Assembly: GCF_009377205.1 (NCBI RefSeq)
Contig: NZ_VJZE01000026.1
Coordinates: forward strand, 1-41,777
Direction: 5' to 3'
DNA: 41,777 bases
Origin: Streptomyces phyllanthi
Lineage (GTDB): Bacteria; Actinomycetota; Actinomycetes; Streptomycetales; Streptomycetaceae
Part shown: positions 18,011 through 27,458 of the stretch, piece by piece
How positions within the stretch are numbered: the first letter of the stretch is position 1
Layout of the letters: every line of letters starts with the position of its first letter
The notes under the pieces: generated by a model
What the model saw: only the letters and a program-made list of their open reading frames with translations
What the model was told of the DNA's origin: nothing
Database searches by the model: none
Position numbers and translations under genes: made by a program

Positions 18011-19136
18011 CCATGTGCGTGGGCCCCGCGAGTTCCGGCGTCCGGAATCCAGCGGCGACTGGTACCGCGAAGATCGCCGGCATCGGGACCGCCGTGGCCG
18101 GGGAGGCGTATTCCCAGGAGGAGGTGCTGGAGGCATTCGGCATCGACGACACCAAGGTCCGGTCCGTCTTCCTGAACAGTGCCATTCAGCGGCGCTACCT
18201 GACGCTCCCCGCACCCGGGGACGATCGGGCCCGCGTCCAGGAGACCCAGGGAGAGCTGCTCGGCAAGCACAAGGCGCTGGCGGTCGACATGGGAGCGCGG
18301 GCCATAGACGCGTGCCTGAAGGACATGGGTGCCGCGCTGGCCGACGTCAGACACCTGTGCTGCGTCACCTCGACGGGATTCCTCACTCCAGGCCTGAGCG
18401 CCCTGCTGATCCGCGAGATGGGCATCGCGCCGTCGTGCAGCAGGGTCGATGTCGTGGGCATGGGGTGCAACGCCGGGCTGAACGCGCTCGGCGTGATGGC
18501 CTCATGGTCGGCGGCTCACCCCGGCGAGCCGGCCGTCATGCTGTGTGCCGAGGCATGCTCCGCTGCCTACGTCTTCGACTCGACGATGCGGACCGCGGTC
18601 GTGAACAGCCTGTTCGGGGATGGCGCGGCCGCCATCGCGATAGTCAGCGGAGACCAGGCGGACGGCCACGCCGACGACCCGCCGGCGCCCGCCGCCGGAA
18701 GGCCGCGGCTTCTTTCGTTCGCCAGCCACGTCATCACGGACGCCCTCGATGCCATGCGCTACGACTGGGACGGTGATCAAGGGAAGTTCAGCTTCTTCCT
18801 GGACCCGGGCATCCCCTACGTCGTCGGCGCCCATGCCGAGCTCGTCATCGACCGGCTCCTGTCGGGAACCGGTTTGCGCCGCAGCGATATCAGTCACTGG
18901 CTGGTCCATTCCGGCGGCAAGAAGGTCATCGACGCGGTCCGTGTCAACCTGGGCCTGACCCGCCATGACCTACGGCACACCACCGGCGTGCTGCGGGACT
19001 ACGGAAACCTGTCGAGCGGCTCGTTCCTGTTCTCCTACCAGCGGCTGGTCCGCGAGGGCGTCACCAGGCCGGGCGATTACGGAGTGCTGATGACGATGGG
19101 GCCGGGATCGACGATCGAGACGGCGTTGGTCCAGTG

Positions 19137-19140
<4 letters not shown>
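17989..19140 (+). CDS. dpgA: DpgA, type III polyketide synthase for 3,5-dihydroxyphenylacetyl-CoA
   Basis: A 383-residue type III PKS that condenses four malonyl-CoA to 3,5-dihydroxyphenylacetyl-CoA, the first step to Dpg. The active-site Cys is in VVGMGCNAGLNAL, the catalytic His in WLVHSGGKKVID and Asn in LRDYGNLSSGSFLF. CVTSTGFLTPGLSALLIREM and the terminal GPGSTIETALVQW are also family blocks. I chose ATG 17989 because known DpgA proteins begin with a similar MGVDV sequence; ATG 18007 is an alternative with GGGGGTGGA ahead of it. It follows hpgT by 78 bases and overlaps dpgB, so the four genes form one transcription unit. Confidence 0.95.
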
Positions 19141-21166
<2,026 letters not shown>

Positions 21167-21206
21167 CCGGCGGGCACCGACGTAGCCGGGCTGCCTCATG
21201 GGCGGA

Positions 21207-21231
21207 GGCGCGCCCGGTGAACGGGCGCGCC
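21207..21231 (+). terminator. Hairpin terminator after dpgC
   Basis: GGCGCGCCCG (21207-21216), loop GTGAA, then the exact reverse complement CGGGCGCGCC (21222-21231). It lies 40 bases after the dpgC stop and just before the next operator, so it probably separates the Dpg operon from the mbtH operon. There is no U-tract, as is common in actinomycetes. Confidence 0.7.
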
Positions 21232-21237
21232 CTGGCC

Positions 21238-21266
21238 GTTCAACTGAACCATTGCGGCAGTTGAAC
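21238..21266 (+). promoter_or_regulatory. StrR/Bbr operator upstream of mbtH
   Basis: GTTCAACTG (21238-21246), 11-base spacer, CAGTTGAAC (21258-21266): a perfect dyad and a full match to the StrR/Bbr consensus. It lies 72 bases upstream of the MbtH-like start. The spacer ends GCGG as in the 16400 site. Confidence 0.9.
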
Positions 21267-21338
21267 GGTACGGCATTGAATAAATGTGCCGTGAATTGCG
21301 ATAGTGGAGATGTCCTGACCCGGGAGCGGAAGGTTGCC

Positions 21339-21560
21339 ATGCGAACCGTGAGTTTTGACTTCGATTCACCGGAAGCGCGCTTCAGGGTGCTCATCAACCA
21401 CGAGGAGCAGTACTCGCTCTGGCCGGCTGATCTGGAGGTTCCGGGCGGCTGGACGGAAACCGGGGTTTGCGCCTCGAAGGAAGAGTGCGACAAATACCTG
21501 GAAGCGACCTGGACCGACATGCGACCCAAGAGCCTGCGCATCGCGCTCGACGGCGAATAG
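21339..21560 (+). CDS. MbtH-like NRPS adenylation-domain partner
   Basis: A 73-residue protein with the MbtH signature: RFRVLINHEEQYSLWPADLE, VPGGWTETG and CDKYLEATWTDMRPKSLR. The three conserved Trp residues are present. Such proteins bind NRPS adenylation domains and are needed for their solubility or activity, as with the Tyr/Hpg-activating domains of glycopeptide synthetases. The frame is open from 21198, but ATG 21339 after GGGAGCGGAAGG (21322-21333) matches family length. It is the first gene after an StrR-type operator and is followed 11 bases later by the alpha/beta hydrolase. Confidence 0.92.
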   Translation: MRTVSFDFDSPEARFRVLINHEEQYSLWPADLEVPGGWTETGVCASKEECDKYLEATWTDMRPKSLRIALDGE

Positions 21561-21571
21561 TCCCTACCGTC

Positions 21572-22372
21572 ATGCCGTATGTCTTCACTAATGGCATCCG
21601 CATCGCCTACGAACGGTTCGGCCGGGGCGAGCGCGTCCTTATGATCATGGGGTCCGCGGCCGCCGGCCGGGTCTGGACCATGCATCAGACGCCCGCCCTG
21701 GGCGAGGCCGGGTACCAGGCGATCACGTTCGACAACCGGGGGATCCCGCCCTCGGACGTCCCCGCCGGGAAGTATTCACTGGCCGAAATGGTCGCCGACA
21801 CCAGGGGAGTGATCGAGGCGCTGGCCCTCGCGCCGTGCCGGATCGTCGGAGCCTCGCTGGGCGCGCTGATCGCTCAGGAGCTGATGATCAGTTCCCCCGA
21901 ACTGGTTCGGTGCGCCGTGCTCATCGCGACGAAGGCGCGCTCGGACGCCATGCGGAACGCCCAGGCCAAGGCGGAGCAGGCGCTGGAGGAAAGCGGCATC
22001 ACGCTTCCGCCCGACTACCATGCCGCGACGGCGGCGATCCAGGCGCTGTCGCCCGCGACGCTGAACGACGACCGCACCATCCCGCTGTGGCTGGACACGT
22101 TCCGGCTCTCACCGAGCGGCGACGCGGGCGCCGGCCAGGTCTGGGTCGACACCAGCCAGGACCGCAGGAAGGCGCTCCGGGATGTGGCCGTACCCTGCCG
22201 GGTGATCGCCTTCGAGCATGACCTCATCACCCCGCCGCACCTGGCCGCGGAGGTCGCCGAGGCCATACCGGACTGTGACTTCATAGAGATCCCGGCCTGC
22301 GGTCACTTCGGGTACCTGGAGCGCCCGGACGAGGTCAATTCGGCGATCATCGAATTCCTGGACAAGGCCTGA
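21572..22372 (+). CDS. Alpha/beta hydrolase
   Basis: A 266-residue hydrolase beginning MPYVFTNGIRIAYERFGRG. The oxyanion HG is replaced by MIMGSAAAG; the nucleophile elbow is VGASLGALIAQEL (Ser in G-x-S-x-G). A catalytic Asp is likely in AFEHDLITPP and the His in IPACGHFGYLERP. Glycopeptide clusters of the balhimycin type carry an alpha/beta hydrolase (Bhp) that frees beta-hydroxytyrosine from a carrier protein; this gene might do an analogous job, but that is inference. A type II thioesterase is less likely, since the fold is of the haloperoxidase/esterase kind. No strong ribosome site is seen; coupling to mbtH is probable. The next gene starts two bases after its stop. Confidence 0.85.
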   Translation: MPYVFTNGIRIAYERFGRGERVLMIMGSAAAGRVWTMHQTPALGEAGYQAITFDNRGIPPSDVPAGKYSLAEMVADTRGVIEALALAPCRIVGASLGALIAQELMISSPELVRCAVLIATKARSDAMRNAQAKAEQALEESGITLPPDYHAATAAIQALSPATLNDDRTIPLWLDTFRLSPSGDAGAGQVWVDTSQDRRKALRDVAVPCRVIAFEHDLITPPHLAAEVAEAIPDCDFIEIPACGHFGYLERPDEVNSAIIEFLDKA

Positions 22373-22374
22373 CG

Positions 22375-23403
22375 ATGTCCAGCGCACCCGGTGAACCCTC
22401 CAGCCCGTCCACGGGGTCGTCGACCCGGTACGCTGCCGACCGCCCCTTCCGACGGGGATACACCACGCCGCCGCAGGAGCGCCGAGCGGTCGCCGACGCT
22501 CACACGACCAAGCTGTGGTTGTCCACCACGCTGGCCATGGTGGATCAGGCCGTCATCGTCACGATCGTCATAGCCTGCGCCTGGCCGGCCCTCTGGACCG
22601 GCTGGTCAATCGTGGCCGGGCTGGCCGCGGCCGGATTCGGCGCGGTGCTGCTGGGGCGGCAGTTCCGTGCGCTGGAGTGCATGGCCCACGAGGCGTCCCA
22701 CTACAACTGGACTCGCGACAACCGCCGCCTCAATGATCTGCTGGCCACCCTGCTCGCCTGCGTTCCGACCGGGTCGCGGCTCGACGTGTATCGCGTGTCG
22801 CACCTTCGGCACCACAGGCGCTTCGGAACCCGGGACGATCCTGATCTGGCCAACTACCGGCGGTTCGGACTGGAGGAGCTGGACCGGGCGAGCATCCTGT
22901 CGTTCGCGCTGGATTCGCTCAGCCGGATGCCGGCCTACCGGCGCCGGTGGAAGGAGACCTCAGGGGGGCTGGGCAGGCTTCCCGTCATGCCGTTCGTCTG
23001 GGCTGTCGTACTGGCGATCGTTCCGGCGGGGATCGTCTGGGGGAGCTGGTCGGCCGCCTTGGCCGCGGCGGGCGTCTGGCTCCTCGGATACGGCGTCCTG
23101 CTGCCTGTCGTGCGTTTTCTCGGGGAGTGCAACGAGCACATTTATACCGGCTCGCATACCGTGTTCGATTCGACCATCTCCAACCTGGGGCTGATGCCGC
23201 GAATCTTTATCCACCCGCACGGCGACGGATATCACACGGTGCACCACCTGTGGCCGGGCGTTCCGCATCATCAGATCCGGAATCTGCACCGGAGGCTGGT
23301 GGTGAATGATCCGGAAGGGTATACGGCGCGGCTGCGCCACCGGACGAGATTCCTTTCTTCACCTGTCCGGGGACTCCAGTCGGAGGGACGCGCAGGCCGC
23401 TAG
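22375..23403 (+). CDS. Membrane di-iron fatty-acid desaturase/hydroxylase-family protein
   Basis: A 342-residue integral membrane protein with the three His boxes of the membrane desaturase/hydroxylase family: HEASH (in ECMAHEASHYNW), HLRHH (VSHLRHHRRFG) and HTVHH (GYHTVHHLWPG), plus an extra NEH in GECNEHIYTG. There are four or so hydrophobic segments in pairs (about 45-85 and 200-245). It should bind two irons and perform O2-dependent hydroxylation or desaturation. The substrate may be an acyl chain or a cluster intermediate; no acyl-CoA ligase or starter condensation domain is seen, as the NRPS here begins with an A domain. It is co-transcribed with the alpha/beta hydrolase. A membrane hydroxylase in such a cluster is unusual. 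Confidence 0.82.
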   Translation: MSSAPGEPSSPSTGSSTRYAADRPFRRGYTTPPQERRAVADAHTTKLWLSTTLAMVDQAVIVTIVIACAWPALWTGWSIVAGLAAAGFGAVLLGRQFRALECMAHEASHYNWTRDNRRLNDLLATLLACVPTGSRLDVYRVSHLRHHRRFGTRDDPDLANYRRFGLEELDRASILSFALDSLSRMPAYRRRWKETSGGLGRLPVMPFVWAVVLAIVPAGIVWGSWSAALAAAGVWLLGYGVLLPVVRFLGECNEHIYTGSHTVFDSTISNLGLMPRIFIHPHGDGYHTVHHLWPGVPHHQIRNLHRRLVVNDPEGYTARLRHRTRFLSSPVRGLQSEGRAGR

Positions 23404-23455
23404 AATCACCGGCGGCAGTCGTGACACGTCTCGATCCCCGGAGGACGGTACAGCA

Positions 23456-24172
23456 GTGGCGAAAATGATCCTCGCGCCGGAAGTTTCCGAGGCGTTCCCC
23501 GAGACCGAGATCCGGCTCGTCTTCGCAGTGAATCTGGATAACTCGTCCCCCTGGCGCGAGGCCGTGGATATTCGGACAAAAGCAGGGGAAGCGGTCGCGA
23601 ATGGGCGTGCTGCAGCCTTCGGTGAGGAAAGCGATCACATCGCGTCATGGCATGAGGCCTACCGCGCCTTCGGAACCAACCCCCGGCGATTTCGGCCCAG
23701 CGTGGACGCCTTGCTGCGGAGGGTCCGCAAGTCAGGTTCACTTCCCTCGATCAGCCCGGCCGTCGATGCCTACAACGCCGTGTCCGTGCTGTGGGGCCTG
23801 CCTGCCGGCGCCTTCGACCTCGATCGTGTGGTGGGCGACATCGTGATCCGCCATGCCCACGATGGCGACATGTTCGAGCCGCTCGGTGAACCGGGGGAGT
23901 GGGAGAGCGCGCGCGTCGGTGAGGTGGTGTACGCGGACGCGGAAGCAGTGCTGACGCGGCACTGGAATCACCGCGACTGCCACAGGACGATGCTGCGGCC
24001 CGACAGCCGGAACGCCCTGTTCATGCTGGAGCGCGTCAGCGGCAAGGTGCCGCTGGACGAGCTCGACCAGGCGGCGGAGCGCCTCGCCGGCATCGTCTCC
24101 GCTCATGCGCAGCACGTCGAGACCTACCTGCTCAATCGGACTTCCGCCCAGGTGGCGCTGCGGGTGGCATGA
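23456..24172 (+). CDS. Stand-alone B3/B4-domain protein (PheRS beta editing-type)
   Basis: About 238 residues of the B3/B4 tRNA-binding/editing fold found in the beta subunit of phenylalanyl-tRNA synthetase. Typical blocks are WHEAYRAFGTNPRRFRPSVD, ALLRRVRKSG, PSISPAVDAYNAVSVLW and LPAGAFDLDRV. In PheRS this domain hydrolyses Tyr-tRNA(Phe). Free-standing relatives are common but poorly characterised. In this context it might clear tRNAs mischarged with a pathway amino acid (Dpg, a chlorinated or hydroxylated aromatic residue); that is inference. GTG 23456 after GGAGG (23440-23444) is chosen; ATG 23465 is possible. It probably ends the mbtH operon, converging on the response regulator. Confidence 0.8.
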   Translation: MAKMILAPEVSEAFPETEIRLVFAVNLDNSSPWREAVDIRTKAGEAVANGRAAAFGEESDHIASWHEAYRAFGTNPRRFRPSVDALLRRVRKSGSLPSISPAVDAYNAVSVLWGLPAGAFDLDRVVGDIVIRHAHDGDMFEPLGEPGEWESARVGEVVYADAEAVLTRHWNHRDCHRTMLRPDSRNALFMLERVSGKVPLDELDQAAERLAGIVSAHAQHVETYLLNRTSAQVALRVA

Positions 24173-24224
24173 CCGCGGGTCTCTGGCTCCCGCGAGCTGG
24201 ACGCAGGTCGGCCGGGGACTGCCG

Positions 24225-24920
24225 TCACGTGCGTGGTTCACGGGCCTGCGGGACGATCAGCCCCGTCTCGTAGGCGGTGATGACGGCCTGCGTCCGGTCA
24301 CGCAGCTCCAGTTTTGTCAGGATCCGGCTCACGTGTGTCTTCACGGTCTCCTCGGTGATCACGAGCCGACCGGCGATCTCCGCGTTGGACAAGCCGCGCG
24401 CCAACAGCCGCAGGACCTGGGTCTCGCGTGCCGTGAGCGCGCCGAGCTCAGGAGCGGGCGCGTCCTGAGCCTGTGGGCGGAGCCGGGTGAATTCCGCGAT
24501 CAGGCGGCGGGTCACGTTCGGCGCGAGGAGCGCCTCGCCACTCGCGACGACCCGCACGGCTTCGAAGAGGGTCTCCGCGGTGACGTCCTTGAGCAGGAAG
24601 CCGCTGGCGCCGGCACAGAGCGCGTCGTAGACGTAATGGTCCAGGTCGAACGTCGTCAGGATGAGGACGCGCGTGCTGCCCGGGTGTGCGCCGGTGAGCT
24701 GCCGGGTGGCGGTGATGCCGTCCATGCCGGGCATGCGCACGTCCATCAGCACGACATCCGGGGACAGATCCGAGCACAGCTGGAGCGCCTGCGACCCGTC
24801 GGACGCGGTGCCGACCACCGTGAAGTCCGGCTGGGTGTCCAGCAGTGCGGCGAATCCGGTGCGGACCACAAGATGATCGTCAGCCACGACGATCCGAATG
24901 TCTGGCGGCGAACCGGTCAC
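24225..24920 (-). CDS. NarL/LuxR-type response regulator
   Basis: A 231-residue response regulator. The receiver domain has RIVVADDHLVVRTG (acidic pocket), phospho-acceptor Asp in VVLMDVRMPGMDG, Thr in LILTTFD and Lys in FLLKDV. The C-terminal LuxR helix-turn-helix is LTARETQVLRLLARGLSNAE then IAGRLVITEETVKTHVSRIL. The start is a GTG overlapping the sensor kinase stop (GTGA), so the two are coupled. It is the only phospho-relay pair in the window and may tune cluster expression or a response to the product; the target promoters are unknown. Confidence 0.93.
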   Translation of the reverse strand: MTGSPPDIRIVVADDHLVVRTGFAALLDTQPDFTVVGTASDGSQALQLCSDLSPDVVLMDVRMPGMDGITATRQLTGAHPGSTRVLILTTFDLDHYVYDALCAGASGFLLKDVTAETLFEAVRVVASGEALLAPNVTRRLIAEFTRLRPQAQDAPAPELGALTARETQVLRLLARGLSNAEIAGRLVITEETVKTHVSRILTKLELRDRTQAVITAYETGLIVPQAREPRT

Positions 24921-26155
24921 CGAACGCTCCCCGTCTCGACGTTCACCGTGTCCACCGTGCTGAGCGGGGACTGCTCCACCCTGGCCGGCAACGAAGCTTC
25001 GATCAGGAAACCGCCGCTCGGCGCGGACCCGGAGCTCAGCCGGCCGCCGACCGCGGCGGCGCGCTCGCGCATCCCGAGCAGCCCGTGTCCCGCGCCGGAC
25101 GACGCCGCGGGCGGCCCTGGCCCGTTGTCGCGGATGCGCAGAAGTAACGCCTCTTTGGTGTAGACCAGCTCAACGTCGACCGCAGCGCCCGGGGCATGCC
25201 GCCGTGCGTTGGTCAGGGCCTCCTGGACGATGCGGAAGGCGGCCAGTTCGATGCCGGAATCAAGCGTCACCGGCCGGCCCCGCATGATCAGCCTCGTCCC
25301 GGCGCCATGGGCGTTCCGGACGTCGTCGAGCAGTTCGTTGAGCTGCCTCAGGCTTGGCTGCGGGTGGCGGTCCTCAGTGTCCTCGATCGCGGTGTCCTCG
25401 CGGAGTACGCCGAGCAGCCGCCGCATCTCGGTCAGCGCGGCCCGTGCGGCATCGCCGATCTCGGACAGGCGCTGCGCCCCGGCGGCCGGCATGCCGGGAG
25501 TGGTCAGCCGGGCCGTCTCCGCCTGCACCGCGATCACGGAGATATGGTGCGCGACCACGTCGTGCAGCTCGCGGGCGATGCGCGCACGCTCGCCGCGGGC
25601 TGTGTGCTCCATCAGACGGCCCATGATGGCCTGCCGGGCCGCCCCGTGCTGTTCGGCGTCGATGTGTGCTCGCTGGGCGGAACCAGCCCAGGCCGCGGCC
25701 GGCGAGAGCGAGGCCAGCACGACGGTGAGAATCTCGACCTCACGCTCCGGATGGCTGAACAGCGCCAGTGCGAGGAAAGAGACAGCCGCGACCGGAGTGA
25801 GCATCAGGGCGCCGCCGTGCCGTGGACCCCTCCGGCCGAGCCGGTGGAAGACGATCAGGGTGGCGCAGAGAACCGCCACGGTGAGGGTGTGGAAGCCCAC
25901 CAGTGACAGGACGGTGACAGCGGAGATGCTCGCCGCGGCCGCGGCCGGGGGCAGGAAGGTCAGCGGCAGTGTGCCGGCGAGCCCGAGCAGGCAGAGCACC
26001 GGGACGTTCGACAGGCTGCCGTCAGAGATCACGGCTCGCCCGATGGACTCGGCAGTCGCCGCCCCTCCCAGCAGCACGCCCGTCAGGGTCGGGCGCTGCG
26101 GACCAGCCCCGGTCTGCAGCCCCTTTCCCGCCCAGCCCCCACTCGTTAAGCCCAT
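24917..26155 (-). CDS. Sensor histidine kinase, HisKA_3 type
   Basis: A 412-residue kinase paired with the response regulator. Four to five membrane segments occupy about 30-165, followed by the dimerisation/phospho-acceptor helix ERARIARELHDVVAHHISVI (His near residue 207). The HATPase blocks are QEALTNARRHAPGA, IRDNGPGPP and GHGLLGMRERAAAVGG. The frame is open far upstream, but ATG 26155 begins just ahead of the hydrophobic region. Codon 3 is TTA (26147-26149), so translation may need bldA tRNA. It lacks an obvious extracellular sensor domain, so the signal may be a membrane-active compound. It diverges from the cysteine-synthase-like gene. Confidence 0.9.
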   Translation of the reverse strand: MGLTSGGWAGKGLQTGAGPQRPTLTGVLLGGAATAESIGRAVISDGSLSNVPVLCLLGLAGTLPLTFLPPAAAAASISAVTVLSLVGFHTLTVAVLCATLIVFHRLGRRGPRHGGALMLTPVAAVSFLALALFSHPEREVEILTVVLASLSPAAAWAGSAQRAHIDAEQHGAARQAIMGRLMEHTARGERARIARELHDVVAHHISVIAVQAETARLTTPGMPAAGAQRLSEIGDAARAALTEMRRLLGVLREDTAIEDTEDRHPQPSLRQLNELLDDVRNAHGAGTRLIMRGRPVTLDSGIELAAFRIVQEALTNARRHAPGAAVDVELVYTKEALLLRIRDNGPGPPAASSGAGHGLLGMRERAAAVGGRLSSGSAPSGGFLIEASLPARVEQSPLSTVDTVNVETGSVR

Positions 26156-26372
26156 GCCCTCATTGTGCCTGTTCCGGCCGTTGGGCGTGCCCTCTTGGCC
26201 GGCGAGGCCGCCGTCGCCGACCCGCCGCCGGGCCCGGACCGGACGCCCGAGGAAGGCGGAGGCGATGGACCAAGTGACGAGGTAGCTCCGTAATCGGTCC
26301 TGCCCTAGGTTTATTCGCAGGGTTGGGGCCGTTTTATTACGGGCGCTCGTCATTTTGCCGGGAGGTTGGACA

Positions 26373-27413
26373 GTGGACCGAACTTCGGAGCGTACTGTCG
26401 CCGCCTTTCTCCGGAACAGTCTCCGGCCTACCCCTACGGTGACCGCAGCCTTTGAATATCGCGGGAAGCACTGCAAGTTTCTGCTCAAGCTCGAAGGCGA
26501 AAATATCACCGGATCGATCAAGGATCGCACGGCAAGCGGCCTCATCCTCATGCTAGAGCGCGAAAGACCACTGACTCCGGGCACCGTTGTCATCGAATCG
26601 ACATCGGGCAACCTCGGCATAGCGATGGCGTCATTGCTGCGGCAGATCGACTGCCGGTGCATCGCGGTCATCGATCCGAGGACACCGGCCGCGACACGCG
26701 AGCGGCTGAGCCTGTGGGGAGCCGAGACCGTGCTCATCGACGAGCCGGACCAGTACGGCGGGTACCTGGTCAGCCGCTTGCGCGAGGTCGCCCGCCTGCT
26801 CGACGGCAATCCCGGCTATCGGTGGCCCGACCAGTACCGGAATCACGCCAACCCCCGGATCCACGAGCTCACGACCGGCCGGGAGATCGCCGAGCAGGGC
26901 GGCCCCGCCTGTGACGGTGTCTACGTCGCCGTTTCGACCGGAGGCACGCTCGCCGGTGTCTCGTCGTACCTGCGCCGCCACCGCCCTGACATGCGCATCG
27001 TGGCGGTCGACGCGGTGGGGTCGCAGGCGATCACCGACAGCACGGGTCGGCGACTGGTGCCCGGCATCGGATCCAGCCTGCGCTCGAGCTTTCTCGACGA
27101 GACCTGCTACGACGATTTCGCGGCGATCGGCGCGGCGGAGTCCTTCGCCATGTGCAGGGTCCTGAGGGATGACCTCAAGATCACCGTAGGCGGTTCAAGC
27201 GGCAGCGTGATCTACGCGATGGTCACCGGGACCGGTCGGCGGGAAACCTCGCTTCCGATGTGCCTGTGCCCCGACGACGGCACCAAGTATCTGGACACCT
27301 TTTACTCCGACCGCTGGTTGGCGGATATCGGCCTGCTCGACCAAACGACTGCTGCGATTGACCGGCTCCGCTCCGACGGGCTGAGTTTCAGACCGGAGAG
27401 ATCCTCGACCTGA
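26373..27413 (+). CDS. Cysteine-synthase-fold PLP enzyme (SbnA-like?)
   Basis: A 346-residue fold-type-II PLP enzyme. The PLP lysine is in ENITGSIKDRTASGLI, the substrate loop in VIESTSGNLGIAMAS, the phosphate-binding Gly loop in VSTGGTLAGVSSYLR, and the pyridine-N Ser in TVGGSSGSVIYA. Cysteine synthases and relatives (cystathionine beta-synthase, 2,3-diaminopropionate-forming SbnA, O-ureidoserine synthase) share these. The N-terminal AAFEYRGKHCKFLLKLEGEN and C-terminal LCPDDGTKYLDTFYSDRW are closer to SbnA-like proteins than to CysK in my judgement. It might make a diaminopropionate-type or beta-substituted alanine building block; no SbnB-like partner is in view. GTG 26373 follows GGGAGG (26360-26365). 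Confidence 0.8.
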   Translation: MDRTSERTVAAFLRNSLRPTPTVTAAFEYRGKHCKFLLKLEGENITGSIKDRTASGLILMLERERPLTPGTVVIESTSGNLGIAMASLLRQIDCRCIAVIDPRTPAATRERLSLWGAETVLIDEPDQYGGYLVSRLREVARLLDGNPGYRWPDQYRNHANPRIHELTTGREIAEQGGPACDGVYVAVSTGGTLAGVSSYLRRHRPDMRIVAVDAVGSQAITDSTGRRLVPGIGSSLRSSFLDETCYDDFAAIGAAESFAMCRVLRDDLKITVGGSSGSVIYAMVTGTGRRETSLPMCLCPDDGTKYLDTFYSDRWLADIGLLDQTTAAIDRLRSDGLSFRPERSST

Positions 27414-27458
27414 TGCGTCATCGATGAGATGCGCATGCGAAGGAGACGACGGAAAACC

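Noticed and set aside
21572..22372. Alpha/beta hydrolase as DpgD
   Set aside because: DpgD is a crotonase-fold protein; this gene has a Ser nucleophile elbow and a different fold.
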